From the NCBI GenBank assembly GCA_018268935.1, contig JAFDVS010000114.1:62001-126000 (forward strand): a stretch of 64,000 bases of DNA, given 5' to 3'. The position numbers were made by a program, and so were the translations under genes. Shown piece after piece: positions 25,622-34,646 of the stretch. A model generated the notes under the pieces. The model was not told where the DNA came from and did not search any database. It saw only the letters and a list, made by a program, of their open reading frames with translations. This DNA is from Acidobacteriota bacterium (GTDB lineage Bacteria; Acidobacteriota; Terriglobia; Bryobacterales; Bryobacteraceae). Within the stretch, counting starts at the first letter, position 1. Each line of letters begins with the position of its first letter.

Positions 25622-26616
25622 AACTCGCATGGCTTTTTCTTGCACTGCCGCTGATGGCGGCCGTCGATGGCACGGTCTTCAACAAGACAAGTGGTAAGGC
25701 TCAGGCAGCGGCAACGGTGAGCATTTACAAGTTGACCGAAGCCGGGCCGGAATCTCTGGAAACGGTGAAGAGTGACGCCGCCGGGAAGTTTCAGTTGCAG
25801 ACAACCCCAGGACCCGGGCCGCACTACGTGCAGGTGGCCTTCGAAGGTGTGACCTACACCAGGATGATGCCTCCTGGTTCGCCTACCAGTGGGCTCCAGG
25901 TCGAGGTCTATTCGGCATCGGCCAAACCGGGCGATGCCAAGGTTACCCAGCACATGATGCTGTTTGAGCCGATGGACACCAAGCTGGTTGTCACCGAGAA
26001 CTTCATTTTCCAAAACAGCGGGACAGCCACTTTCAATGAACCGGAAAGCGGAACCCTGCAGTTCTACCTGCCGCCGGCAGCGCAGGGCAAGGTGCGCATC
26101 AATGCCACTGCTCCACAAAGCGTGGCGGTGGAACGCTCGGCGATTCAGACCAAGACACCGAACGTGTATGGCGTCGATTTCGCCATCAAGCCGGGTGAGA
26201 CGCGCTTTCAGTTGAGCTATGAAATGCCCCTGCCTGATCCGCCTGTGTTTCAAGGGAAGCTCCTCTACAAGGACGCGACGACACGCCTGGTGACGCCGCG
26301 CGGTGTCTCGTTGAAAGCGGAAAACATCAGCGAACTGGGCCGGGAACCGGCGACACAGGCCGCGATTTACGATGTGAAGGGCAACGACTTGAAGCTGGAG
26401 ATCAGCGGTAGCGGTTCGCTACGCCAGCCGGAATCGAGCGGCGAAGAAGAAGGCCCCAGCATTCAGGAAGTGATGCCGCGGGTTTACGATCAGGTGACGC
26501 TGGTGCTGGCTCTGGCCGCGGCGATCCTGGTGGTGGGTTTCGCGTTAGTCTACCGGCAGCCGGGGCGCCCCGCCACCGCCAGTGGAGCGCAAGAGAAGGG
26601 AAAACGCCGCGGATGA
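25618..26616 (+). CDS. Unrecognised membrane protein inside the ccm operon, carboxypeptidase-regulatory-like domain
   Basis: A 332-residue protein with a signal peptide (MKLAWLFLALPLMAAVDG), a beta-sandwich of the CarboxypepD_reg type (about 17-90: GTVFNKTSGKAQAAATVSIYKL, FQLQT), a second beta-rich domain (about 110-250) and one C-terminal membrane helix (about 300-320) with a short basic tail. It therefore exposes most of its mass to the periplasm. It has no counterpart in the textbook Ccm set. Its start overlaps the stop of the zinc-ribbon gene and its stop overlaps the ccmA start (both ATGA), so it is firmly coupled into the operon. Function is unknown; a periplasmic role in haem delivery or in folding of large cytochromes is inference. 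Confidence 0.65.
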   Translation: MKLAWLFLALPLMAAVDGTVFNKTSGKAQAAATVSIYKLTEAGPESLETVKSDAAGKFQLQTTPGPGPHYVQVAFEGVTYTRMMPPGSPTSGLQVEVYSASAKPGDAKVTQHMMLFEPMDTKLVVTENFIFQNSGTATFNEPESGTLQFYLPPAAQGKVRINATAPQSVAVERSAIQTKTPNVYGVDFAIKPGETRFQLSYEMPLPDPPVFQGKLLYKDATTRLVTPRGVSLKAENISELGREPATQAAIYDVKGNDLKLEISGSGSLRQPESSGEEEGPSIQEVMPRVYDQVTLVLALAAAILVVGFALVYRQPGRPATASGAQEKGKRRG

Positions 26617-27311
26617 GCGCCGTCTCCGTCGAGGGGATTTGGAAGTTCTACGGCGATTACCCCGCACTCCGTGAGATTGATTTCGTAGTCGAGGAGAAGC
26701 AGTGTCTCGCCTTGTTGGGGCGCAACGGCGCCGGCAAGACAACCATGCTGCGGATGCTGGCCGGGTTGCTCCGCCCCCAACGGGGAACCATCCGGTTGTT
26801 CGGCCGCGATTCGCATGAGGCCGAGGCACGGGCCTCCTTCGGAGTCTTAGGACACGGCATCGGCGTCTACGACGAACTTTCGGCAATGGAGAATCTGCGA
26901 TTGTTCGCCAAGGTCTACAGTGTGCCGGATGCCGAAAAGGCAGCCAAGGATTGGTTGGTGCGCACCCAATTGGACCATGTGGCCGACTCGCTGGTGCGCG
27001 AGTTCTCGCGCGGGATGCGCCAGCGGCTGGCGGTGGCTCGGGCCTTCCTGCACAATCCTTCGTTGCTGCTCCTGGATGAGCCGTTCACCGCGCTCGATGA
27101 CCGGGCGATAGCTTTGCTGCAAAGCCTGCTGAAGGACGCGGTCAATCGCGGCGCCACGGTGATCATGTCAACGCATCAACTGCGGGAAGCGATGGAACTG
27201 GCCACTCACGTGGCGCTTCTGGCGCGCGGGCGTTTGAAATTTCACGGGCCCCGTCCGGTGGAGATGCTGGAAGATCCAACCTGGCTGTATCGCACCTACG
27301 GAGAAGGCTGA
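26613..27311 (+). CDS. ccmA: Haem-delivery ABC transporter ATPase CcmA
   Basis: The 232-residue ATPase powers release of holo-CcmE from the CcmABCD complex. It shows Walker A GRNGAGKTT, the Q-loop area, the ABC signature (REFSRGMRQRLAVAR), Walker B LLLLDEPFTALDD and the switch histidine in MSTHQL. By sequence alone it is a generic ABC ATPase. The assignment as CcmA rests on the directly following ccmB and ccmC. It overlaps ccmB by one base. Confidence 0.88.
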   Translation: MSAVSVEGIWKFYGDYPALREIDFVVEEKQCLALLGRNGAGKTTMLRMLAGLLRPQRGTIRLFGRDSHEAEARASFGVLGHGIGVYDELSAMENLRLFAKVYSVPDAEKAAKDWLVRTQLDHVADSLVREFSRGMRQRLAVARAFLHNPSLLLLDEPFTALDDRAIALLQSLLKDAVNRGATVIMSTHQLREAMELATHVALLARGRLKFHGPRPVEMLEDPTWLYRTYGEG

Positions 27312-27991
27312 TGCGATACCTACGGCAGACTCTGACGATCGCGGCAAAAGACCTCCGCAGCGAGATCCGGACAAAGGAATCACTGAACGCCGCGATCAGC
27401 TTCGCGATTGTAATCCTTGTGCTGTTCAGTTTTGCGGTGGATCCATCTTCAGAGCAGATCAAGGAAATGTCGGGCGGCCTGTTGTGGCTGGTGTTCGCCT
27501 TTGCCGGTGCATTGATCCTTAACCGTAGTTTCGCGCGCGAACAGAACAATGACTGCCTGGACGCCTTAGTCAGTTCCCCCATCCCCGGTTCGGCGCTGTT
27601 TCTTGGCAAGGCGCTCGCGAACTTCGTGTTGTTGACGGTGGTTGAGTTTGTGTCCATGCCGATCTTCGGCATTCTGTACAACATGGATTGGATGCGGCAG
27701 CCGTTGTGGCTCGCGGCCGTGTTGCTGCTGGCGACTTGGGGGATCACGGTGATCGGAACCATGTTCAGCGCGCTGACAGTGAATCTTCGGATGCGCGAGT
27801 TGATGCTGCCCACCCTGATCTATCCCATGATGATTCCGGCCTTGATGGCAGCCATGCGTCTGACTACACTGTTGATCAATGGAGAAGGCATTCCAGCCGA
27901 TGACTGGATCTGGGTCAAGCTGATCGTGGGGTTCGATATCATTTTCACTTCGCTGGCCGTGACGCTGGTGGAAATTGTGCTTGTGGGTTAA
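27311..27991 (+). CDS. ccmB: Haem exporter membrane subunit CcmB
   Basis: This 226-residue integral membrane protein has six predicted helices and the CcmB landmarks: an N-terminal KDLRSEIRTKE amphipathic region, FAREQNNDCLDALVSSP after the second helix, and FSALTVNLRMRELMLPTLIYPMMIP in the centre. It is the permease of the CcmABCD complex. It ends nine bases before the Shine-Dalgarno of ccmC. Confidence 0.92.
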   Translation: MRYLRQTLTIAAKDLRSEIRTKESLNAAISFAIVILVLFSFAVDPSSEQIKEMSGGLLWLVFAFAGALILNRSFAREQNNDCLDALVSSPIPGSALFLGKALANFVLLTVVEFVSMPIFGILYNMDWMRQPLWLAAVLLLATWGITVIGTMFSALTVNLRMRELMLPTLIYPMMIPALMAAMRLTTLLINGEGIPADDWIWVKLIVGFDIIFTSLAVTLVEIVLVG

Positions 27992-28004
27992 GAGGAGAGT
28001 CACA

Positions 28005-28694
28005 ATGCGCGAGAAAATTCTCTATGGAGCGGGATTGATCGCCGGCTTGTACCTGGTGCGCAATCTCTATCAGATTCTGCTGGTGCTTCCCGATGAAGTC
28101 GATCAGGGGGCGATTTACCGGATTCTGCTGTTCCATGTGCCGGCGTGGATCACCTGCTTCTCGGCCTATTTCCTGGCCGGTGCGGCCAGCGTGATGTACC
28201 TGATCAAGAAAGACATGCGGTACGACACCTTCTCAGTGGCTTCAGTAGAAGTGGGCTTGGCGTTTACTCTGATCGGCCTGGCCACGGGTTCGATCTGGGC
28301 ACGCATCATTTGGGGCATCTGGTGGACCTGGGATGCTCGCCTCACCTGGGCGCTCATTACGTGCATCATCTATGCGGGCTATCTCATGCTGCGGCACGCG
28401 GTTGACGATCCAACGGCGCGGGCAAAGAACTCCGCCGTGCTCTGCATTTTTTCGTATGCCAGCGTGATCATCACCTACAAGTCGATCGACTGGTGGCGAA
28501 CCCAACATCCCGGCGCGGTCCTCAGCATCCGCACAGGTGGAGGCAGGATGGACCCGGCTATGGAATCCATCCTGTTCCAGAATGCGATCGCCCTGCTTCT
28601 GCTGGCCGGCGTCATGGTAGCGGTGCGGATGCGCCAGGAAGATACCCAACGCGAAGTGGAATCATTGCGCCGTTATGCACACGCGGCCGTTTAG
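28005..28694 (+). CDS. ccmC: Haem-handling membrane protein CcmC
   Basis: CcmC attaches haem to CcmE. The 229-residue protein has six membrane helices and the tryptophan-rich motif GIWWTWDARLTWAL (about residues 100-115), with the flanking histidines in LFHVPAW and DWWRTQHPGAVL as the expected axial haem ligands. The ATG at 28005 is supported by AGAGGAGAG at 27991-27999. The longer frame from 27975 would overlap ccmB without benefit. It is followed 12 bases later by the short ccmD. Confidence 0.95.
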   Translation: MREKILYGAGLIAGLYLVRNLYQILLVLPDEVDQGAIYRILLFHVPAWITCFSAYFLAGAASVMYLIKKDMRYDTFSVASVEVGLAFTLIGLATGSIWARIIWGIWWTWDARLTWALITCIIYAGYLMLRHAVDDPTARAKNSAVLCIFSYASVIITYKSIDWWRTQHPGAVLSIRTGGGRMDPAMESILFQNAIALLLLAGVMVAVRMRQEDTQREVESLRRYAHAAV

Positions 28695-28706
28695 AGGAGA
28701 CAAAGC

Positions 28707-28871
28707 ATGGACTCACGCAACTTCACCTACATGTTTTATGGCTTGGCCGCGGCTTGGCTCATTCTGTCGCTTTATGTGTTGACACTCGTAAGCCGGGAGC
28801 GGCGCTTGCGGCGAGAACTGGATAGTGTAAAGCGCATGCTGGAAGATCGCGAGCGCGCGGCGAAAGCTTAG
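28707..28871 (+). CDS. ccmD: Small membrane protein CcmD
   Basis: A 54-residue protein, easily missed by length cut-offs. It begins MDSRNFTYMFYGLAAAWLIL, has a single membrane helix (about 9-29) and a strongly basic, then charged helical C-terminal tail (SRERRLRRELDSVKRMLEDR). This is the CcmD plan: one helix, positive inside, encoded directly after ccmC. AGAGGAGA lies seven bases before the ATG. CcmD stabilises CcmE in the CcmABC complex and is needed for its release. Its stop codon overlaps that of the convergent lipoprotein gene. Confidence 0.85.
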   Translation: MDSRNFTYMFYGLAAAWLILSLYVLTLVSRERRLRRELDSVKRMLEDRERAAKA

Positions 28872-29185
28872 CGCCAGTGCGCGCCGACCCAGACATGCCC
28901 GCGGCCCCTCGGTACGAAACGGCCCGGCACCCAAACGGCGTGCGGACGAGGCGGACGCATGTACGCACCTGGCACCCAGACATAACGCGATCCACGCCAA
29001 TCCTGGTATCCATCAACCCAAACATAGCCCGGCCCTGGCGCGACCCGCGGTCCGTAGGCGCGATAGCCGGCAGGAGGCGGGGGCGGCAGCGGAGCCCTGT
29101 AGGCTACATAAGAACGCCCGCCGCATGCCGTCAATGCTCCTGCCAAAAGCACCGTAGCCATTAATTTCATCGATTGTTGTTTCAT
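28868..29185 (-). CDS. YXWGXW-repeat lipoprotein
   Basis: A 105-residue protein with a lipoprotein signal (LLAGALTAC, lipobox LTAC, acylated Cys about residue 21) and a mature part made of short aromatic repeats (YVWVDG, YVWVPG, AVWVPG, HVWVGAHW), the YXWGXW repeat seen in many proteobacterial and acidobacterial lipoproteins. It is Pro/Gly/Arg-rich, probably extended, and likely attached to the outer membrane. Function is unknown. The ATG at 29185 is chosen for its Shine-Dalgarno (GGAGGG) and the lipoprotein signal; an upstream frame to 29350 overlaps the divergent gene. It is convergent with ccmD. Confidence 0.75.
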   Translation of the reverse strand: MKQQSMKLMATVLLAGALTACGGRSYVAYRAPLPPPPPAGYRAYGPRVAPGPGYVWVDGYQDWRGSRYVWVPGAYMRPPRPHAVWVPGRFVPRGRGHVWVGAHWR

Positions 29186-29265
29186 TTTTTCTGGCCCTCC
29201 TACCCTTACCAACGCAGCTCCGGGGCAACAAGTTTCGGTCATGAAAAAGGAATAATGTTTGTGTG

Positions 29266-30810
29266 ATGCAACGACGTGACTTCTTGTTGTCGGCGATGAT
29301 GGCCCCGGTGGCGGGTTGGAAGCAGGGTGTAGTGAAGCATCTGCTGCCAACAGCCGCTTCGCGCCGGATGATCGTCAAGTTATCGCTTACTGAGCCAGTG
29401 GCGAAAACGCCAACACTCGCTGCAGGTAACGCTCGGCCGGTGCCTGGAAGACAAAGCGATTCCAAGGGGCTGTTCTGGTCGTTCGATCTGGATGGCCTGG
29501 AGCCTTCACGGGAATACACGATGCACCTGACTTCGGGTGGTAAGGCGCTCTGTGATTCCTGGCCGCTGCGCACGTTTCCTTCGCTGGAGGACCGGCCGAA
29601 GCGATTGCGCGTGGCAATCTACACCTGTGCCGGCGGGCATGAAGGATTGCGCGACGTCCAAGGGCGCGGGACGTTCCTTCCCCTCGCCGTTCGACAGCGA
29701 TTTCTCAAGCGCATGATTGAGTTTGCCCCCGATGCGGTGATCGCCATTGGTGACCATGTGTATTGGGATCAGCGCAGCGTAGTGGCACGTGCGGGGCAGG
29801 ACGAGCAGCAGTTGAAGCTGGCGGGCGAGTTTCGCCGGGATTTACCAATCTTTGGTACGCCGAATGAACAGGTGTTGCAGCGAGCGGTGACACCGCAGGT
29901 GTCATCGTTATATGGGACGCTGTTCCGGTCGACTCCAGTGTTCTTCGTCCAGGACGATCACGACTACTTCGACAACGATGAGGCGAGCGATAAGCTGGTC
30001 ACCCTGCCTCCCGATGCGTTCATGCTGCGGGCCGCCCGTGCGACGCGACGGCTCTATTATCCCGAGTTTCTGCCGGATGAAAACCGGCCCGACGGGCTGG
30101 CGGGGAGCTTCGAATTTGAGCCTGCGACTCGCTATGGCGAGTGCTACGGAACCTTGCGATTCGGAAATCTGGCCGAATTTCTGATCTACGATTGCCGCCG
30201 TCACCTTGCCCTGGCAGGTCCCAGCGCGGGCTTCGTGCCGCAGACCACCGAAGACTGGCTGCATCGCCGTACGCGTGCCAATGATACGCGCCATCTGGTC
30301 CATGTGCCGTCGATCCCGTTTGGATGGAGCGCAGGCAAATGGGGCGAGTGGTACGCGGACATTCTCGATTCCCAAGGCAAATTGACGGTGAACAAGGTGA
30401 AGCCCTACTGGCAAGTGGGCTGGCGCATGCAGCACGATCGTATCCTGCAGGCATTGGCGGCGAATCGCGAGCGCACCCCATTGCTGATCAGCGGCGATTT
30501 GCACAGCCATGCCTTGGGCCGCATTCGCCAGAGCGGCGGGATCAACCTCAAGGAGAATCCCGTGAATGTAATGATCGCCGGACCGGTTAGCACAGGGCCA
30601 ACAGGTTGGCCTTCATCGGCGCGCAATACGCTGGCGCAAACCGCGATCGGCATTGACATGGAAACGCGCATTCCAGTGGTCGAGCACAACGGGTTTACCA
30701 TTGCCGACTTCACCGAGGCCGGCGTCGAATTGCGATTTTTCGGATGGAAGCAGGGGACACCGGAAGAGGGCATCGACAAGCTGGAGGCATTCCACACGGA
30801 GCGCCTCTAA
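29266..30810 (+). CDS. Tat-exported PhoD-like metallophosphatase
   Basis: A 514-residue protein that starts with a twin-arginine-like signal (MQRRDFLLSAMMAPVAG). The C-terminal two thirds look like the PhoD/alkaline-phosphatase-D metallophosphoesterase domain: YTCAGGHEG, IAIGDHVYWDQR (metal-binding Asp and His), VQDDHDYFDNDEA, and ISGDLHSHALG near residue 410. Its preferred substrate, phosphodiester or phosphomonoester, cannot be told. The start ATG at 29266 is one codon inside a GTG-ATG pair. The 80-base divergent gap to the lipoprotein gene contains both promoters. Confidence 0.75.
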   Translation: MQRRDFLLSAMMAPVAGWKQGVVKHLLPTAASRRMIVKLSLTEPVAKTPTLAAGNARPVPGRQSDSKGLFWSFDLDGLEPSREYTMHLTSGGKALCDSWPLRTFPSLEDRPKRLRVAIYTCAGGHEGLRDVQGRGTFLPLAVRQRFLKRMIEFAPDAVIAIGDHVYWDQRSVVARAGQDEQQLKLAGEFRRDLPIFGTPNEQVLQRAVTPQVSSLYGTLFRSTPVFFVQDDHDYFDNDEASDKLVTLPPDAFMLRAARATRRLYYPEFLPDENRPDGLAGSFEFEPATRYGECYGTLRFGNLAEFLIYDCRRHLALAGPSAGFVPQTTEDWLHRRTRANDTRHLVHVPSIPFGWSAGKWGEWYADILDSQGKLTVNKVKPYWQVGWRMQHDRILQALAANRERTPLLISGDLHSHALGRIRQSGGINLKENPVNVMIAGPVSTGPTGWPSSARNTLAQTAIGIDMETRIPVVEHNGFTIADFTEAGVELRFFGWKQGTPEEGIDKLEAFHTERL

Positions 30811-32502
30811 TCAGGGCGCGACCCTGAGCCGAACGGCGCTGCTGGTCACGCCGGCAATAGTGAGAAAGAGATCGTGTTCACCCGGTGGGAGATCAGCCGG
30901 CAGTTCGATGCGAGCGACCTGCACGCCGGGCAGTGATTCCGCCGCGGTAAGCGAAACCGCGCGGCCGATATTGACGCTCCAGGGGAGGCCGCTCCGGCCC
31001 GCACCGGTGAGGTAGACGCTGATGGTGTCACCGGCATGCACAGGCGAGTCAGCGTAAAAAATGGAGGGCGCCGCCTCGCTCACCCAGAACAGACGTTCCG
31101 GTCCGGTAACGCCACTGGACGTGATGCTGATGCGTGCCGAGCCGGTGCTTGTTCCGTCCGGAACTTGCGCATCGATCTGCCTCGGGCTGACATACGCGAG
31201 TGCCGCGGGGCGGTTGTTGATCTTCACGGATACATCGCCGAGCGTGGTGGGCCACTCATCGGACCTGGCTTCGGCCGGGGCGAAGTGCTCGCCCAGGATG
31301 GCGACCAGCGAGCCCGCGACCGCTGGCCGCTCATCGAAGCTGGCCGCGCTGACCACGCCACGAAAGCCGATGCAAGGGGGCGCTGGTTGTCCAGCTCCAG
31401 CCTGCGTAAGGCTCAGCGACTGTCGGTTGACTCGGATGGATGCGGTGCGCGAGGACGCTGCTTCGTTGGAGGCAATATGCACACGAAGGATGCCGTCTTC
31501 GCGTTCGGCGCGTATCCAGGGTGCCTGGCTTTCCAGTTCGATATTGCACCCCGTGCTGGTGGAGTAAGGTAATTCGATGATGCCACCATCGCCGGAAGCG
31601 CAGCGCCATGCGTTCTCCACGGTGAGCGGGCAATCCTCTTCCAGGGTTTGACGAAGTTTACGGCGAAGGTCAGGGAGCAAAGCGTAGAGGCCGTTGCCGG
31701 GGCATTCGGTTGTGCTCGTGGCCCGCGGAGACAAGCCGGCGTCGCGGTGGCCGGAAACGACATTCAGCATCAGCCCGCTGGCGTTGTGAAGGTTTACTCC
31801 TCCGGGGTCGAGCTTCCACTTGCCGGCCTGCCAGGCGAGCATTCGCCGTAGTGTGTCGACGCTCGCTTGCGTCGGGGCTTCGGTGGTGAACGTACCCACC
31901 ATGCAGACGCCCATCGTGCCTGTGTTGACGCCGGAAAAGTGTGCGCCCAGGACTCCGTCGCCTCCCGCGCGGCCTTCATAGAGTACTCCATCGGGATCGA
32001 CGAGGTAGTTGTAGCCGATATCGGCCCACCCGTTGCCCCGCACGTGGAGCACCCAGAACGAGCGGAGAACGGCTGGCCAGTCGTTGGAGGTGTTGGCACT
32101 GGCGCTGTGGTGAACAATCAGGTGAGTGACGGTGGTGTAACTCGGTGCGGAAGTGACGGGACACACCGCTTGGGTACATCCCCATTCATCTCGCTTGACG
32201 ACGGGAAGGGGATCAACGGCGGCACGCTCACGGATGCGCTTCAACTGGGCGGGCGGGGTTTCGCCGGGGTCGATCCGTAAGACACGGCAGGCGGCGGTGG
32301 TTTCGAGGTAGTGGTGCAGTGCACCGAAATACACAAGTGAGCCGGCGCCCTCGTCCTCGGGGACCGGGATCCACTCTGTCCATTGGACGCCGTCTACGGA
32401 CGCGCGTACTTGTGTGTGTGGCGGGCAATAGAGCCCGGCGGCGCGGAAGGGCTGTGCAGTGGCGGAGGCGGTGAACAGCGCAAGCAGGACGGCAAACCCC
32501 AT
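30811..32502 (-). CDS. Secreted PGRP-type amidase with BACON-like and TIGR03437 domains
   Basis: A 563-residue exported protein. After a signal peptide (residues 1-16) comes an N-terminal beta region. A peptidoglycan-recognition/N-acetylmuramoyl-L-alanine amidase domain follows (about 115-290) with zinc ligands in LIVHHSAS, VSGHRDAG and TECPGNG, plus the conserved YNYLVDPDG and NTGTMGVCMVG. A BACON-like domain (about 295-370, ending SLSLTQAG) comes next. The C terminus (about 375-563) is the Solibacter-expanded TIGR03437 domain (GVVSAASF, VAILGEHFAP, AYVSPRQIDAQVP, IFYADS). It should cut or bind peptidoglycan outside the cell or in the periplasm. The unusual tail probably mediates surface or glycan attachment, which is inference. 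Confidence 0.85.
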   Translation of the reverse strand: MGFAVLLALFTASATAQPFRAAGLYCPPHTQVRASVDGVQWTEWIPVPEDEGAGSLVYFGALHHYLETTAACRVLRIDPGETPPAQLKRIRERAAVDPLPVVKRDEWGCTQAVCPVTSAPSYTTVTHLIVHHSASANTSNDWPAVLRSFWVLHVRGNGWADIGYNYLVDPDGVLYEGRAGGDGVLGAHFSGVNTGTMGVCMVGTFTTEAPTQASVDTLRRMLAWQAGKWKLDPGGVNLHNASGLMLNVVSGHRDAGLSPRATSTTECPGNGLYALLPDLRRKLRQTLEEDCPLTVENAWRCASGDGGIIELPYSTSTGCNIELESQAPWIRAEREDGILRVHIASNEAASSRTASIRVNRQSLSLTQAGAGQPAPPCIGFRGVVSAASFDERPAVAGSLVAILGEHFAPAEARSDEWPTTLGDVSVKINNRPAALAYVSPRQIDAQVPDGTSTGSARISITSSGVTGPERLFWVSEAAPSIFYADSPVHAGDTISVYLTGAGRSGLPWSVNIGRAVSLTAAESLPGVQVARIELPADLPPGEHDLFLTIAGVTSSAVRLRVAP

Positions 32503-32561
32503 ATTCCTTCATGGTATCTGGTGGGATCACCGATAAGGGCATTAGGGAACACTTGCACACC

Positions 32562-32927
32562 ATGAAACGAGTCTTAGTAGCGGATGATGAGCGGGCGCTG
32601 CGGTTGATGATCCAGGCCACGCTGAAGCCGATGGACGTCGAGTTGTTGCAGGCAGCCGATGGGGAAGAAGCGCTGGCGCTGGCGCGAACAGAGATGCCGG
32701 ATCTCGTCTTGCTCGATTGGATGATGCCGAAGATGACGGGGGTGGAAGTGGCCGCCGTTCTGCGGGAGCAGGAGGAAACGAAACAGATTCCCATCATCAT
32801 GCTGACGGCGCGTGGCCAGCAGCGCGATGAGCACGCCGCAAGAATTGCCGGAGTAGACCAGTATCTAACAAAGCCGTTTAGCCCGCGGCAATTGCTCGCG
32901 CTTGTGCGGCAGACGTTGGGAGAATGA
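32562..32927 (+). CDS. Single-domain response regulator (receiver only)
   Basis: A 121-residue CheY-like receiver with the acidic pair Asp8/Asp9 (VADDER), the phospho-acceptor Asp52 (LLDWMMP), MLTARG and the conserved Lys in YLTKPF. There is no output domain, so it must act through a partner or as part of a phosphorelay. The ATG at 32562 starts the fold properly; an in-frame start at 32511 adds a non-homologous leader. The histidine kinase gene follows after one base, forming a two-gene operon. Confidence 0.92.
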   Translation: MKRVLVADDERALRLMIQATLKPMDVELLQAADGEEALALARTEMPDLVLLDWMMPKMTGVEVAAVLREQEETKQIPIIMLTARGQQRDEHAARIAGVDQYLTKPFSPRQLLALVRQTLGE

Positions 32928-32928
32928 G

Positions 32929-34623
32929 GTGCGGGCCGCCGATCTGACACCCTGCCAGGCCCAATTGCGCGATACGTTTGAAAAGCTGAACGCCGCGTTG
33001 GAGGCCGTAAGCGAGGCGATCGTGTGGACGAACGACGCCGGCGCCGTGGTGTGGTGCAATCCGGCCTTCGAAGCGTTCACTGGAGTGGCGAACGCGCAAG
33101 TGCAAGGGCAGTTGTTGACTCCGTTGCTGCCGTTGTATTGCGGGGCGGAGATGATTGACAGCAACGCGCATCCAGTTCGGCTGGCCTTGGAGGAAGGCAT
33201 CGCATCCACCGCAACTTTTGACTACTACCGGGACGGGCATCCGCGAATTGTCGAACTCTCCACCCGCATTGTCTGGCCGCCCGAAGGGCACAAAAGTGTG
33301 GTCGTGGCGATTCATGACATCACCTATGTCCATGACCGGGAGCATCTGCTGTTTGAGCAACGTCTCTTTCTGGACCTGCTGCAGCGGGTCACGGAGGCAT
33401 CCAACGACGCGGAATCGGAGGAGACCGCGCTGGGGAAGGTGTTGCAGTTGGTTTGCCGGCAAACTGGCTGGGGGCTGGGGCACGCCTGCATGGGGCTACA
33501 TCGCCAAAACGGATGCCCTGCGGATTCTCCCTGGTATGCCCATTCCGAGGAGTGCCGGCAACTCCGGCTATATCTTGAGCAGGATGCGACCGCGATCGAT
33601 GAGATGACGGAGGCAGCGCGAGTGCTCGCGCGTCCGCACTGCCGGGAGTTTCCAGTAGGTCCGCTCGCCAATGCTATGGCGATTCCGGTGTTGAGTGGCC
33701 GGGAAGTTGTGGCTACCCTCGTGTTCTTCAGTGATACACCGATGCGCAGCGACAACGATACATTGCACCGGATGGCACAGATCGGGATCCAATTGGGGCG
33801 AGTCGTGGAACGCAAACGGGCGGAGGGCCAGTTGCGGCAGGCGCATGCGGAGTTGGAAACACGGGTGGAAGAACGCACGACCGAGCTTGCCGCTGCGAAC
33901 GATGCTTTGCAGAAAGAAGTCGAAGAACGGCGCAAGGCGGAGGCTCTGAAGGATGAACTGGTGGCCACCGTGAGCCATGAGCTACGGACACCGTTGTCGT
34001 CCTTGCTTGGGTTTGCGGAGTTGATGCTGGATCGCAATTTCGATGCCGACGAGCAGCGTGGGTTTCTCGAGATCATCCACAACGAGACATTGCGGCTAAC
34101 ACAACTGATCAACGATTTTCTCGACTTGCAGCGGATTGAATCAGGGCGGATGACCTATCATTTCGACGCCGTGGATTTGGCGGCGTTACTGAAGGAATCG
34201 GCGGCAATCTATGGAGTCGACGCATCGCTCCATCGCTTTGCCATTGAGGCGGCCGCGGACTTGCCACGAGTTAGTGCGGATGCGGACCGGATGCGGCAGG
34301 TGCTGGCAAATCTCTGTTCGAACGCCGTGAAATTCTCGCCGGACGGCGGCGTGGTGTTGATCGCGGCACGGCAGACGGGCGATGAGATTGAGGTGTCCGT
34401 GAAGGACGAAGGGATCGGGATATCGGCAGACGTGATCCCACGCCTGTTTCAGAAGTTCTCTCGTGCCGATAACGCCGATACTCGCCAGATCGGCGGCACC
34501 GGACTGGGGCTCGCCTTGATTCGGGAGATTGTCACCGCGCATGGGGGGCGTGTGTGGGTGGAGAGCGCTCCGGGTCATGGGAGCACGTTCATCTTCACGC
34601 TTCCTGTTGCAGAGGAAGAGTAG
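32929..34623 (+). CDS. PAS-GAF hybrid sensor histidine kinase
   Basis: A 564-residue cytosolic histidine kinase without membrane helices. Order: a PAS domain (about 20-140, with AIVWTNDAGAVVWCNPAFE), a GAF-like domain (about 150-310), a coiled coil (about 300-345), HisKA with the phospho-accepting His350 (VSHELRTPLSS), and HATPase_c with N-box NLCSNAVKFSP, G1 DEGIGI and G2 GGTGLGLALI. It senses a soluble or intracellular cue and probably phosphorylates the receiver encoded just upstream. The GTG at 32929 is preferred because GGGAG sits six bases upstream. An alternative TTG at 32902 would overlap the response regulator gene. Confidence 0.9.
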   Translation: MRAADLTPCQAQLRDTFEKLNAALEAVSEAIVWTNDAGAVVWCNPAFEAFTGVANAQVQGQLLTPLLPLYCGAEMIDSNAHPVRLALEEGIASTATFDYYRDGHPRIVELSTRIVWPPEGHKSVVVAIHDITYVHDREHLLFEQRLFLDLLQRVTEASNDAESEETALGKVLQLVCRQTGWGLGHACMGLHRQNGCPADSPWYAHSEECRQLRLYLEQDATAIDEMTEAARVLARPHCREFPVGPLANAMAIPVLSGREVVATLVFFSDTPMRSDNDTLHRMAQIGIQLGRVVERKRAEGQLRQAHAELETRVEERTTELAAANDALQKEVEERRKAEALKDELVATVSHELRTPLSSLLGFAELMLDRNFDADEQRGFLEIIHNETLRLTQLINDFLDLQRIESGRMTYHFDAVDLAALLKESAAIYGVDASLHRFAIEAAADLPRVSADADRMRQVLANLCSNAVKFSPDGGVVLIAARQTGDEIEVSVKDEGIGISADVIPRLFQKFSRADNADTRQIGGTGLGLALIREIVTAHGGRVWVESAPGHGSTFIFTLPVAEEE

Positions 34624-34646
34624 TTCCTCCTTATGGATGACACCTC

